A DNA stretch of 64,000 nucleotides from Hirudo medicinalis (Eukaryota; Annelida; Clitellata; Hirudinida; Hirudinidae). Both the position numbers and the translations under genes were made by a program. A model generated the notes under the pieces. It was not told where the DNA came from and ran no database searches. It saw nothing but the letters and a program-made list of their open reading frames with translations. The stretch's first letter is position 1, and every line of letters begins with the position of its first letter. Shown here in pieces: positions 1-11,299 of this stretch. The stretch lies in NCBI GenBank assembly GCA_011800805.1, contig MPNW01000020.1, positions 53,223 to 117,222 on the forward strand, read 5' to 3'.

Positions 1-11
1 TTCATCAAGTG

Positions 12-12
12 A

Positions 13-98
<86 letters not shown>

Positions 99-185
99 CA
101 ATAATAATAATAACAATGACAACAACAATAATAATAACAATGACAACAACAACAACAATAATAATAACAATAGTAATAATAACTG
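12..185. repeat. AAT microsatellite
   Basis: A perfect (AAT)n run fills about the first 100 bases. It then decays into mixed AAT/AAC/GAC triplets up to about 185. The long tyrosine/cysteine-only frame on the minus strand is a product of this repeat and not a gene. Confidence 0.97.
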
Positions 186-229
186 CAACACGTGAGAGAA
201 CTCCAGTGCAAACGAGAAGTTTGAGTGCT

Positions 230-1561
230 TCATAAATAAAAGTGAGGATGCCTTGGAATGAAGGAATGAAAATGACCGTGTGATGGAATGAATGAAGGAT
301 GAACTAATAACTTTTCGAACAAGCAGGAATACAGCAAATACTTCCCTCCAAAAGAGATGCTGCGAGCACTTGCCGGTTGCTTAGCGATGGTTACGATAAC
401 AATAATATAACAAGTTTAGTTCTCCAGGATTAAGAATGATAAGAATGCATTTAAGCACGTAACAGTTTAAATTACGAATGATCGAGAAAAGGAAAGCCGA
501 CAACATTCAACAGCGAACAACAATATACAACTGCACGACTATTTTCTGCCTTAACAATCTAATTAAGTTAACTAGAACATTAGTAATCATGTCAATAAGA
601 TTCTAAGGAGAGATTGATAGTGATGATTGCACTGCAAGCCTATCTCGGATAGTGAGGAAGAAATGTAAATGAGAATGAGTCATGACTGAGAAACATGCTA
701 AGGAGGTATTATTGAATTTAAGAGAAACCAACGAGATTAACCAGTAAGGAATAAAAGGAATGTGAGGATCAAGCAGCCCTCAATTCACTGCAGTATTTAC
801 AAGTCGGACAACCAGGCTGACTAAAGCTAAAAGTTGAAGAGGTAATTACTCCAGGAATGAATGAGCGACGGAATGAATGAGAATGAGAATAACTCACTCA
901 ATCATTCACTAAAGTGTTTGTGATTTCTTTGATATTCATGCGAATGTTCATCTTAATTCTCGTCAAGATTTGAGAGATTGCATGATTGAGTGAGTGAAAA
1001 GTTGGTGAAAAAAAAAGTAATGATGACTCCTTCCAGACAAAGAACGCAATCAACCTTGGAAATGCCTTAGTCATGATGATAACTTCCATTTCTGGAAAGG
1101 TTTATCAAAGGATGCACTCCATTCCAAGCGGAGTAATGCTGGATAAATGTAATACTTTATCTGTCTTTCTGGAGAATTTACGTTGTTATTTACAAGATCG
1201 TCATGATATACAATGACAATAAACAAAATACAATAATACCTTTGCACACATCAATATCATCGTCATCATCATCGCTGCCGCTATTTAAAATCTTATTATT
1301 TCATCCATTAGTTAACTCCAAGAAAAACTTTAAAAAAAATCATCACATCATCACGTATAAATCTTAACCGAATATTTAACCTCGCCCACATTCGTCAGCT
1401 TTATCATCATCGTCGTCGTCGTCATCGCCACCGTCATCATCACAAAACAAATCGTCAACAAAGGCTTTCAAAGTTTTCTTAAAAATCTTGCACAAGATGA
1501 AACTCTCACTATTCAACGAAAACAACTACGAGGATAGTGATGGTTGAGGTGGTGATGATGC

Positions 1562-1593
<32 letters not shown>

Positions 1594-1680
1594 ATGATGA
1601 TGACGACGACGACGATGAGGATGGTTATTGTTAACATTAGTACTCCATGGCAATGAAGCTGACAAGGATAAAAAAAATGT
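230..1680. other. Non-coding spacer, no gene seen
   Basis: AT-rich sequence with scattered GAATGA-like short repeats (about 240-310 and 850-900). A GAT/GAC triplet microsatellite lies at about 1540-1623. I see no frame with protein-like composition. The spacer lies downstream of the minus-strand secreted-peptide gene, so it could hold a further 3' exon of that gene; I did not find one. Confidence 0.6.
1540..1623. repeat. GAT/GAC microsatellite
   Basis: Tandem GAT triplets grade into GAC and GAG triplets. This is the first of many trinucleotide tracts of this family in the window. Confidence 0.95.
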
Positions 1681-1682
1681 CA

Positions 1683-2290
1683 TCAATAACATTCGGATGA
1701 GGACACCGTTCTCGTCTCACCTTCTCGGCAATAGGTGAGATCAAAGAAACATTCGTGTACCATGGTTCCTCCTCTACTCACGAGGGCGCTACTATGACTC
1801 CCGCCCTGGAGCATCAAGGCGTTCTTCCGGACCCCACGCACGGGATTAGGTGTACCGTTCGTCGTGGCATTTAAACCAGAAGGACTTTGCATGTTACCCT
1901 CCACAAAAAGGTCCATCGGTAATTCATAGTGGATCGGTACTTCTGGAAGAAGAAAAGAAACACTACTGAAGTTTATGACAAAAGCCATATCCGTTGAGAT
2001 GGTAAAGTCGTAAATTACTATACAACGAATCAATGATTCTTCATAGCTTGACCTAACATAACATAACATTGACCTAACATAAACTAACCTTCATCCATCT
2101 CAATGATGATATTGATAGTCTCATTGACCAGCCTGTCCTTGTCCTCATCAGTAATTCTGACCTCCCTTTGGAAGGTCGTCTTCACGTAGCCCCTGGTCTT
2201 TACATTGCTCCACCTTGCTTCACCCAATCGGTTGAGGGAGAGCAACAGGGCGAGGCCAATCAACGAGAATTGGCCCAATTTGCAGGTCAT
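1683..2290 (-). CDS. Small secreted protein, possible allatostatin-C-like prepropeptide
   Basis: Two exons on the minus strand. Exon 1 (2290-2089) starts with an ATG and a hydrophobic stretch (GLALLLSL) typical of a signal peptide, and ends at a GTTAGT donor. Exon 2 (1942 downwards) follows a CTTCTTCCAG acceptor and joins in phase. Exon 2 either reads to a stop at 1683 (153 aa in total) or splices at a strong GTGAGA donor after 1721. There is a dibasic-like VRK site. Near the end is a Cys-x6-Cys loop, ECFFDLTYC, which has the spacing and Phe-rich character of the allatostatin-C loop (CYFNPISC in insects). That likeness is the only family hint, and the flanking KR sites of a typical AST-C precursor are not clear. 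It could be another small secreted protein. The gene structure is fairly secure; the family is a guess. Confidence 0.45.
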
Positions 2291-2299
2291 CTGTCTAAA

Positions 2300-3580
2300 A
2301 TTATCCCTGCTACTGTTTGATACTCTGATAGATGATGTCTTGCAAGTAGTAGTTCAAATCAATTTTTCATGTCCTCACCTACAAGGAAGGTTGAATTAAT
2401 TATTGAAAATTCAAGCAGCGTTTCGATCATTTAAAATCTCCATCATTGCCAAAATCACTTTTATAACCACAAAAGTGTGTTTCCATAAAATGCACAGTTA
2501 CAATTGTAATTAGCCGATCGTATGAGTGCTTGTGTATCCGAGAAGGAGGTGAGGGCACTTTTTAATCAATCTATCATTTATATAGCGCCCCTACCCGAGG
2601 GAGCTCCCTGGCTGGGTTGCGAACACGACACATTATGAAGGCAGGAATGCAACCCATTCGGCCAACCCGCACGACAACTGTTGAAGCAATATAATTGTTG
2701 AGTGGTCTCCCTGGATTGCAGCAATTATTGTAATTGTCATTATAACATGAATAATCTGAGGAAATAGTATCATCGCATTCATAAATATCATTATCGTTTT
2801 TAACATGCCAATTTTTTTTTTATCTCTAAGCTTGTGTGTGCGTGCTGTGCGAGATGTGCATTCCAGTCAGTTGGTGTCTCCAATTCAGTGCGTCTCCAGT
2901 TTATGGAAGAAAAAATCAACTGTAAACAAGATGAGGACGACGACGAAGATGCTGACGATAGTCACTCACTTCATGATCACACGTTCATTATTACAGTACT
3001 TTATAAACATATTAGAGGCTGATAAGACTTATTTGTATTGTTAATATTACCATTTTACAAAGCAACAATTAATAAGAATATTTTAATCAATAAAAAATTA
3101 TATCTAAATTCCATATCAGGATTTCAATCTTCTTGACATAACCTGATATGATCGTTATCAATAATAACGTTCATATCGTTATTAATCCTAATCGTTAATA
3201 ATCGTTATCAATAATAACGTTCATATCACATCGTAGCACCAGCCTATTGATGGCTTTGTTTTAGATATTGCTAAGAAATAAAAAGCAACTAAACAAAATA
3301 TTTGGTGGAAATATTTTTAAGAAAAAGGCCACAGCCAATCGCTTGACGTCTCCTTTCTTTAGAATAAGTTATCGCTAACAAGTGGGCGAATGGAGAAGAA
3401 TGTAGAAATTGCCTATGTTATGATAATTTCATTGTTTCCATAGCAACATTACAAGGTTCTGAATAAAAACAAGCACCCTTATGTGAGACCCAAAATCTGC
3501 AGTATTCTAAAGTCGTACTTCAGCGACAGTGGTTTTTCCAAAGGCTCAAAAGTTGAATGAATGGTTCATGCTCTTCAATT
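2300..3580. other. Non-coding spacer, upstream of the secreted-peptide gene
   Basis: AT-rich with no convincing frame. At about 2572-2690 a GC-richer block begins with TTTATATAGCGCCCC and continues with GCTGGGTTGCGAAC. This resembles the ends of short interspersed repeats common in marine invertebrate genomes. The stretch 3140-3230 contains internally repeated CGTTATCAATAATAACG motifs, partly palindromic. Confidence 0.5.
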
Positions 3581-3582
3581 GT

Positions 3583-3733
3583 GGAATGGATTTATAGGCT
3601 GAAATTGATTTATAGGCTGAAATTGATTTATAGGCTGAAATGGATTTATAGGTTGGAATGGATTTATAGGCTGAAATGGATTTATAGGTTGGGATGGATT
3701 TATAGGCTGAAAGGGATTTATAGGCTGGAATGG
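3583..3733. repeat. 18-bp minisatellite, about 8 units
   Basis: Tandem copies of an 18-base unit close to GATTTATAGGCTGAAATG, with one to three differences between units. Because the unit length is a multiple of three, both strands stay open across the array. The resulting periodic peptides are by-products of the repeat. There are no spacers, so this is not a CRISPR array. Confidence 0.95.
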
Positions 3734-3739
3734 TTAAAA

Positions 3740-6030
3740 GCGAATGATGGAACATTCCCCCATTGCACTCTTGTACTGTGGTCTAGATGACTCGGTCTTC
3801 AATCATTTGAGAGCGTGTGAAGAAACCGGAGATGGTTGTAAAAACTTTGGTATTTGTTGACATAAACATCATGTTGGTCCTCCAGCTGTTTTACAGAAGT
3901 GATGACCATAATTGATACAATGTAGTAAAGTATAATTTTGCAATCACCCAAATGACTGTGATGTTCGACGATGGCATCGTAATCACGAGCCCGTCAAACA
4001 GCATCACCACTACAGTCGCGGTGGCTATAACTTCAATTATCATCTCGTATTCTCGGCTATTACAGCCATTATCCCAATCATCATCGGAATCATCACCCGT
4101 AGAATATCATCAATCATTTGGTAAATTCCTGCCAAATATTTTAGTACATTGTTGTTGACGTGAGCTATTTATTTTCCAATAAGTTGATCATACTATAACC
4201 ATCATCATCACAATCACGATGTATTAAGTTGCCCAGTAACCCATAAGCGGGTTATCCTACATTACCACCTTTCATGGATTAAACTTTAATTATGACAATG
4301 AAATGTCAGAACTATTTAAATGCAATAATATCATTCCTCTTTTTCTGTACATGGTAGGATGAGCACAAAATGATTGATACTAATGTTATCATAAGCGCTA
4401 ATAATCTCAATTTTATGTAATAATAATTTAATAATAATAATTTTATAAACAACAACAAATGAAATAACGATTAATGGCACTTGCTATTTTGGGTCAACAC
4501 TCTTTTTGAATTATGTTACACATTTTCTATCACATCAGGTACATTATCACAAATTATTCAAAAAAAAACTAAAATCATCCTTTGGCCACATTAGGAAATC
4601 TTTTTACCCATTTAATAAAAAGTTTAATAATTCAAATAAAATAACTAATTAATTTAGTTAAAAAAATTAATTAATGTGGAAAATGGAAAGCAAATTGTTA
4701 ATGTTCGTAATTTTAAAAAGTGGTAATTTTGATAAGAGAAAGCACAAGTCCAAAGCATGCATAGCATACATAGGCACATTCTTTCAAAATCTAATGAGCA
4801 CAAGTCTATACAAAGTCAACTGATTCACAGCTCGTCATTTGCAATGTCTGTTCCTCCAAAACAATGCAGTGCACTGTGTAGGCCACATCCTTCAAGGCAT
4901 TGTATTGAAGGCATTGGAGATATTTTTGAATCTCTTAGAATCTTATGAATAATATCAAAATGTAGGTTGTAATTAATGATAATTAATATGCCTAGCTAAT
5001 AATAATAGCTAATAATAATATCATAATAGCTAATGTTATGGGTCATTATAAAAAAAATACAGAATAAAATAACGCAAATAAATAAATAATTTGAATAGAC
5101 AATAATTAAGCAAATAATTAATCCTTCTTGTTATCTCAATTTGCACAGTTTCTTTATCCAGAATAAAGATTATTAATATTATTTATTGGGATTGAGGTTT
5201 TTGAAACTTTTCATAAATCTAGTTCTGCTTGAAAGTAGATAATGTTTATAAACACAAATTCATTCCAATGCCACAAAATACAATAATCATTATAATATAT
5301 AATTTAAAGAATATCCCAAAACTAAAAATATATTATATATCTCACCTTGTTTTATGTCAGAAGTTATTTCAGAATTTCTTCCTTTTGCAAATCTTTGAAA
5401 ATTAAAAAGAAAATTATTTCCCTCCGCCCTTACTGCACCTTCAGTAACTAGAGGCTAGTACATAAGTTTATCTAGAGAATGTTTATCTGCCGAGGGGAGC
5501 GTGCAGCCCACGTACGCTTTCGGACAACAAAGGTTTGGTGAAATCCTAGCTCAATAGCAGCGGTGGTAGTGAGTGTAGGCAGTTATATTAAACAGAAAGG
5601 CACTCAACAACTCATGCATTCTTAGTGCCAAGATAAATGCTGCAGCATTGGTTTAACGATTTCTCTCGCTCGCTCTCTCTGTATGCCAGACATTTCGGAG
5701 TAATTAGATGAATTACACATCATTGCAGACTTTTACTTCTTACGTGTAATGAATGCTACGACCACACTTTATCACAGAAAAGAGGTCTATTCTCCAAGAT
5801 GCTAAAAGCAAAGCACATCGGACTTACAAAATGAGACGAGACCACCTATTAATAACTCAAGCAGCTACTACAAAACAGTAACATCCAACACATGCGTGGC
5901 GCGCTTCATCGATCACTAAACGTTCTTACAACAAATTTAATTACATTAATGCCACGATCAATGACATTGACATCTGTAACACACTCCATAGAATTTGTCA
6001 AAACTTTTTCCACTGCTGAAGGAGTCACAT
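3740..6030. other. AT-rich spacer, no gene seen
   Basis: Short frames only, none with recognisable domains or splice-bounded coding character. Runs of AT-only sequence occur at 4390-4690 and 4960-5120. Confidence 0.6.
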
Positions 6031-6032
6031 CA

Positions 6033-6340
6033 TATTAAGAGTTGTGTAAGGCATTGGTGAGACCCCATCTGGAGTACTGTATACAAGTATGGAACCCTCA
6101 CTTCAAGAAGGGCATTGAAACCTTGGAAAGGCTGCAGAGATTAACAGGAAGAGAAGATTTACCAACTGAACATTTCTTTAAGGAAAAAACAGTTCCACAA
6201 GAGGGCATGAATGTAAGCTGCATAGGAAAGCAGCGGGTACTCTGAAGAATAATTACTTCAGCACAGAGAGTAGTTAAATCTGTTGAATAAAACAAGCTTG
6301 ATGAGGAGAAAATATATTCAGATTCGGCGGAACTAGGAAA
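6033..6340 (+). mobile_element. LINE reverse-transcriptase 3' fragment, degraded
   Basis: The plus-strand translation from about 6036 contains LVRPHLEYCIQVW followed by a Lys-rich helix. This is the C-terminal thumb-side signature of jockey/CR1/RTE-like retrotransposon polymerases. After about 40 residues the frame breaks. Shifted frames continue with traces of the usual ending (about 6240-6330, related to VVxLWNKL). A second copy of the same 3' end lies at 20937-21060. It is a dead fragment: only the last part of the ORF is present and it has frameshifts. Confidence 0.8.
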
Positions 6341-7240
6341 ATAGGACTATCGAACTAAATAAGAGATCAGTCTACTTAAACCTTTTAAGTTAAACACTAT
6401 AAATTGATGTTATGTTAAGTAATGTTTCCAATTACTAACTGAGGATTACTTGCAATAGATACTTCTAACGACAAAAACGAGTTTTGTATTTTTTTTTAAC
6501 TTACTAGACGAGGGCATTATGACATTGCACAATAACAAATGTTCAAACCCCACTTTGAGCAATTATCTGCATTCTTTTACGTTAGCTTAAACTCAGAAAC
6601 AAGCCAATAATTTACAAGAATGTAAGACTTACCCTAAGCCAAACTCACACAAATCCTAAATACAGTCTCAGAAAACCATGCTGCCCATATCAAGTGACAT
6701 GTCATTTTACAGTTCTAAGGCAACTTGCTTAAATAAATGTAAACACTGAAAACGAAAATACAAAAATGATATCCGACCTGTTCAAAAATTGCCACAATTT
6801 GAACCTGCTATCACACCCCATCAGACAAAACGAGCGCACTTTCCAAATTTATTATATGCAGCAAGCAATTTCATTCAGAAGTAAATAAAATAAAAGAATG
6901 TTTACAAGCTTGAACATTTACAGTTTATAATATTAAAAACCTCAACTATGTCTATCCTTGATCTTAAATATTTATCACCTAGCTGAACTGAAATATGGCC
7001 CATCTGCCCAGCACACGGCTGGACAGCAGCCAGGACAGGGTTCTTCGGTCCAGGCTGACAAAAACCAGCACCGTCCACCGCTAAAGCAAGCTCACTCAGT
7101 TATTAAAGATAAATTTAAATCCAGAGAAAATGTGTTACTAGTCAGTTAAAGTATTTAATGCTGCATACCACCCCCACTCATTGACATCTCCAAAGTCATA
7201 CAACATACAAAATGTTTATATGGTAATAGAAAATAGTTGA
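6340..7240. other. Spacer; probable 3' UTR of the CNBP gene towards the right
   Basis: No coding exon seen. The less AT-rich part at about 6950-7240 probably belongs to the 3' UTR of the minus-strand CNBP gene. Several TTTATT motifs (AATAAA on the minus strand) occur near 6848-6900 and could be its poly(A) signals. This is inference from position only. Confidence 0.4.
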
Positions 7241-7351
7241 AGTCATATGTAATACATGTCTCCTCGCTGGTTGTCAGCTCCCATCCCGGTCCCTGGCTTG
7301 CACGGGCTCTCTGATCTGTTCTTCAAGCTCCGTTGCCAGGCCGAAATGAAT

Positions 7352-7883
7352 TTAGGCAACTTGGGGGCAACTGTTAGCAATGTGACCAGGCTGATCACAT
7401 TTGAAGCATTTCTGCTCTGTGTTACGGGACCTCTTATCCTCTGGACATTCCCTTGAGAAATGACCTTCCTCACCACAATTGTAGCAAGTGCCAGTTTGAC
7501 GAGAACTGCTGCCATATCCACCACGTCCCCTCCTTGTCTCACCAGCCTTAGAACAATCGCGTGAGAAATGGCCTGACTCTCCACATGTGTAACATTTTCT
7601 GTCATCCACACGGTTGTTGGCTTCCGAGCAATCACGAGCAATATGCCCGCTCTTTCCACAGTTGTAGCAATTTCCGGCTGTGGAAAATAACATAACACTC
7701 AGAAATCGTTGCTAATGGCTAAATCCAAAACAAATAACGAAATATTTTACATGGTCCACTTCTGGGGGCACCTCCACCACGTCCACCACGGGGACCTCCC
7801 CTTCCAGCACCAGTTTGTGCCTTAGAACAATCACGTGCGATGTGACCTGGCTTGTTGCAGTTGTAGCATTTGGAATCAGACAT
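7352..7883 (-). CDS. CNBP: CNBP-type CCHC zinc-knuckle nucleic-acid-binding protein
   Basis: Two exons: 7883-7751 and 7677-7352, joined in phase 1 through a GTAAAA donor and a TTTCCACAG acceptor, giving 152 aa. The protein starts MSDSKCYNC. It contains five CCHC knuckles of the form CYNCxxxGHxxRDC, with a Gly/Arg-rich RGG segment between knuckles 1 and 2. The RGG box after the first knuckle is the hallmark of CNBP/ZNF9, a single-stranded nucleic-acid binder that acts in mRNA translation and unfolds G-rich structures. Vertebrate CNBP has seven knuckles; this one has five. The protein ends shortly after the last knuckle (SCPQVA). Identification is confident. Confidence 0.93.
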
Positions 7884-9640
7884 CTTCGCAAGTTTTCTAT
7901 AACATATAAATATAATATATATGTGATTCTGGGTAATCGCAATCCGCTAACTTCAACAACAAGGCATCAAACCACACTAACCGAGACGAAAGAAACAAGG
8001 CAAACGACTTTGAGTGAGAAAGGAAGATGGACCTCACGCGCAATACCAGTAAACTTCAAAAAAAGTTGAATAGTAAAATTAATTATTTTAATTTACATAC
8101 AAATAAAACTTTTTTAATAATGTATTTATTGTAGTATTTTTTATTTTATTTTATTTTATTAAATCATTTCAACCACAAAATATGCTAAATAATTAGATGT
8201 TGCCACTCTATGTAAATATTTTACATATTATAAATAATAAATTGTTTCTAAAAATTTATTTATAGTATAGCTTATGGCATAACCTAATTTCGAAAGTGCT
8301 TAACCAAAACGATGATATTGTAATTATAACAAATCAAAAATATTTTAAAATATATGTAACATTTTTTGATTACAAATAAAAAATATATTCGAGGCATTAG
8401 TATTGGTTTTTTTAATTACTTTATTTGCTATTAAAATATTTGTATGTTCATAGCGTTGTAATTAATGTTGATTCTAATTGTTTGATGTTATCTGATGTGA
8501 AAAGTCACGCTCAGTAAAAAGAGCTTTTGGCTATCTTCCTTGATAATTAAGGCATGGAAAAGATATAACTACCACACACATAACTACTATATATAAGACA
8601 CAACTATATATACTACAAATATTGTAGCATTAAATCAGATTCTCGAAAATGTTAATAAAAGTAAAATGCAAAGCTTAGCCAAATTTCCGCAAACTACAAA
8701 TTATTTGCAATAACGAGATATTTTTTATGGTTTCTTTACCAGGCGAATTTTAGTTGATTCTTATGCTATTTGACACATAAATAGTAACAATTATTTTTAA
8801 ATGCATTCAGATAATTGCTTTATTATAAAATTGCTCAATTTTAATTTCCGGTTTTACATTAAATTCATAATAACCACCAAATCACAATATATTAAATATG
8901 ATTAACAAATACCTTTATTTATAAGAAAACTTGTAAGATATTGTCAGTATTTGTATCCTTAATGGTTGGCTTTTAATTTGTTCGATTTATTCAATTAGTG
9001 CAGATTTGACACATCAAATAGCCTAAAAGTAAAACTTTTCATCAAAGATTTATTCCATAATTAAAATTGTATCTGATTTCTTAAACAAATAACTTAATAG
9101 CAAAACCATAAGAACATGAGAAAAACCATGAGTATGAACACAAGTCAATGACAATGTTCACAATACAAAATAAATCAATTTACTGCTTACAATCTAGACA
9201 AAACCAATGGCCAGTTCATTTATGTTTTCATCCAATGCATTCAAGGTGAACAATGACTGAGCAACAACCATTTTTTTTTTGTCCTGGCCAAAAGACCAAC
9301 ATAGCATCTCTGCATTTCATCAACCTTGATATATTTTCAGACTATCAGGGTCTGATCAAACAGTCTTTGTTTCCCAATTTGAGTATGACCAGGATTACTT
9401 AAACCTGTCCTCAAAACCAATGTAGGCTGGGTTTGTTGATTGAAAACCAAAATGTATCTTACCATAGCAATTCATTATAATTATTGTGCATATTCATTTA
9501 CCACTGCATCTCCAACATTTTTCTCATTTCTTCCTTGTGGAATATTTTCAGGAATCTTATAAAAAAAAACACAATCTTTTTTATCAAAATCTATTATCAT
9601 TAACACCTTTTAAACAATTATTTACCAGATGTTCCCATTC
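7884..9640. other. CNBP 5' region and AT-rich spacer
   Basis: The first 150-200 bases left of the spacer should carry the 5' UTR and promoter of the CNBP gene. No clear TATA box is visible. The remainder (8050-9640) is very AT-rich, and I see no coding exon or repeat family in it. Confidence 0.5.
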
Positions 9641-9671
9641 GCCTGTTGCACATTGCACAACAACAACAACA

Positions 9672-10010
9672 TGTCTTGCAGAAATCAACTAGGAGACATC
9701 TCTGAAAAAACAACAGCTAATGGTTGAAGGCTTGTCATTGCAGTCTTGAACCTTTGCTCTGATGTAAATTTGATGAAATTGATTTAATTAATTTAAATTC
9801 ATATTTTTTACTCTAAGGGCGTAAATTCATACCTGCATCACCCGGAATGTTGGTGATTCTGGAGTCTTCTTTCACCACATTATTGTAATAGGCTTTTTCT
9901 TTGCTGTCAACATGAACGGGGTGATAATTATTTCGATAATATCCTGTCAATTCCTTTCCCACAGCCGCAAATCCAGAGAACTTTTCGCCGAATAAGTCTG
10001 ACGTCTCTCG
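9672..10010 (-). CDS. Unidentified gene: penultimate and last exons
   Basis: On the minus strand a frame about 56 codons long (about 10010-9834) reads as ordinary soluble protein (LFGEKFSGFAAVGKELTGYY and onwards). It ends at DSRITNIPGDA with a GTATGA donor. A TTGTTTTTTCAG acceptor at about 9704 joins in phase to a few codons and a stop (EMSPS, stop near 9690). The high charge, lack of low complexity and good splice sites suggest a real exon. I do not recognise the family. The 5' exon or exons are not located. A candidate ATG exon near 10465 does not join in phase. The gene would be divergent from OPA3, possibly sharing its promoter region. Confidence 0.4.
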
Positions 10011-10520
10011 TATTTAAGAAAGCGAAGACATCCATACCAAGACCATATAATAGATAGTTTTAATAAAAGTAAATTTAAACAAAAACATATGTGAAAAATC
10101 GTTTTGCTTTAATATTTATATTAATTGTTATTATTAATATTTATATTAATTTATATAATGTTATATTAATGCAATATTTTATCTAAGTTTTGCAAATTTT
10201 CACGACAGAAATAATTTTTGATTTTTTTAAATTTGTTATTTTGATTAAACCGATATTTATAGGTAATTTGATTTTGTAGCTTAAATAAATTTAGTCCTTT
10301 TCAGACTTCTAAACTGAAAATTAATTTAAACATATATAATTATTTATGCGTCAATAAACGTTTGATGCTAACTTTAATCATCACAAAGTTCATTAATTAA
10401 ATAAGTATTTTTATGTGATAACTTTATAAAAAAAATTATGTTGTATTATATTACCGGCTTATAGCCATCCCTATATGGAATGACTTTAGTTTTGATCGGT
10501 CGCTCAGGTTGTGAAGGGAG

Positions 10521-11299
10521 ATGCCGTTCCCTCTGATTAAGCTCGGCTATTTGGTTGTGAAGCAAATTAGTAAACCGTTAGCCAATGTGATTAAAAGCAA
10601 GGCAAAAACTACGCCTTTTTTGAGAAATAAGATTCTGCTGCCTCCAGCACAGCGTAAGACTACATAGTGTTGCTCCAATGTTATTGTATGCCTAGTCATT
10701 TAAACATATTTTCTCTGTTGTGAACCTCCAGTGTATCACAAGATTGATACGACTATCAAAATGAAGTTGCTCGGCATTGGCAAGGTTTCAACAGTCAAGC
10801 CACTGAACGAGGATGTGGCTGTCGATTTAGCGGCCGAGATGCTAGGAGAGTTTGTCATTTTTTCGATCGCTGCTGCGCTTCTTTTTGCAGAATATAAACG
10901 ACAACAATATAAGGACCAAATTAAGGTTTGCATGATATATGATGACATTCTTTCATGCTGTAATTTTCTAGCAATTTATTGCATGAATATTTTATTGCAA
11001 TTTAAATATCATAAATGCCATCTCTTGTGCAGGAAGACACTCAGAACAACAGACTTCATACTCTTGAATCTGAGGTGAAGAAATTAAACACCATGCTGGA
11101 TGAGCATGTGCTATGGTTAGAAAGAGTTGCAAGTCACCTCAAAATACCTCGCCCTGCCCACCCTACTGGGGACAAGGGAGTGATTCAGAATGGTGAGAAG
11201 ACTAGCGTGGTTAATGGCTCCTCGTCCAATGGGAGTCCCGAAGTGCCCCTTCAGATCAAAGACATTAAATCTCAAATTGTTCTACAAGTTTACAAATAA
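10521..11299 (+). CDS. OPA3: OPA3-like mitochondrial protein
   Basis: Three exons: 10521-10653, 10732-10925 and 11033-11299, all phase-consistent, giving 197 aa. Exon 1 begins MPFPLIKLGYLVVKQISKPL and ends LLPPAQ. Exon 2 continues LYHKIDTTIKMKLLG, then VKPLNEDVAVDLAAEMLGE and a hydrophobic stretch. This matches the OPA3 family (human about 179 aa), with its SKPLA, PPAQxYHxxE-like and KPLNExxAxxLGAELLGE blocks. The family is a mitochondrial membrane protein linked to optic atrophy and 3-methylglutaconic aciduria. The last exon supplies the usual C-terminal coiled coil (heptads around LESEVKKLNTMLDEHVLWL) plus a Ser/Gly-rich tail. The first intron is only 78 bp. AATAAA at 11321 is a likely poly(A) signal. 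The gene is convergent with ZFYVE1. Confidence 0.95.

Noticed and set aside
5..211. Tyr/Cys-rich minus-strand frame
   Set aside because: Pure product of the AAT microsatellite; no start context or non-repeat sequence.
3583..3733. Array resembling a CRISPR
   Set aside because: Units are directly adjacent with no spacers, and the genome is clearly animal.
3546..3790. Frames on both strands with periodic YKSISA / RLKLIY-like peptides
   Set aside because: Created by the 18-bp minisatellite; both strands open only because the unit is a multiple of three.
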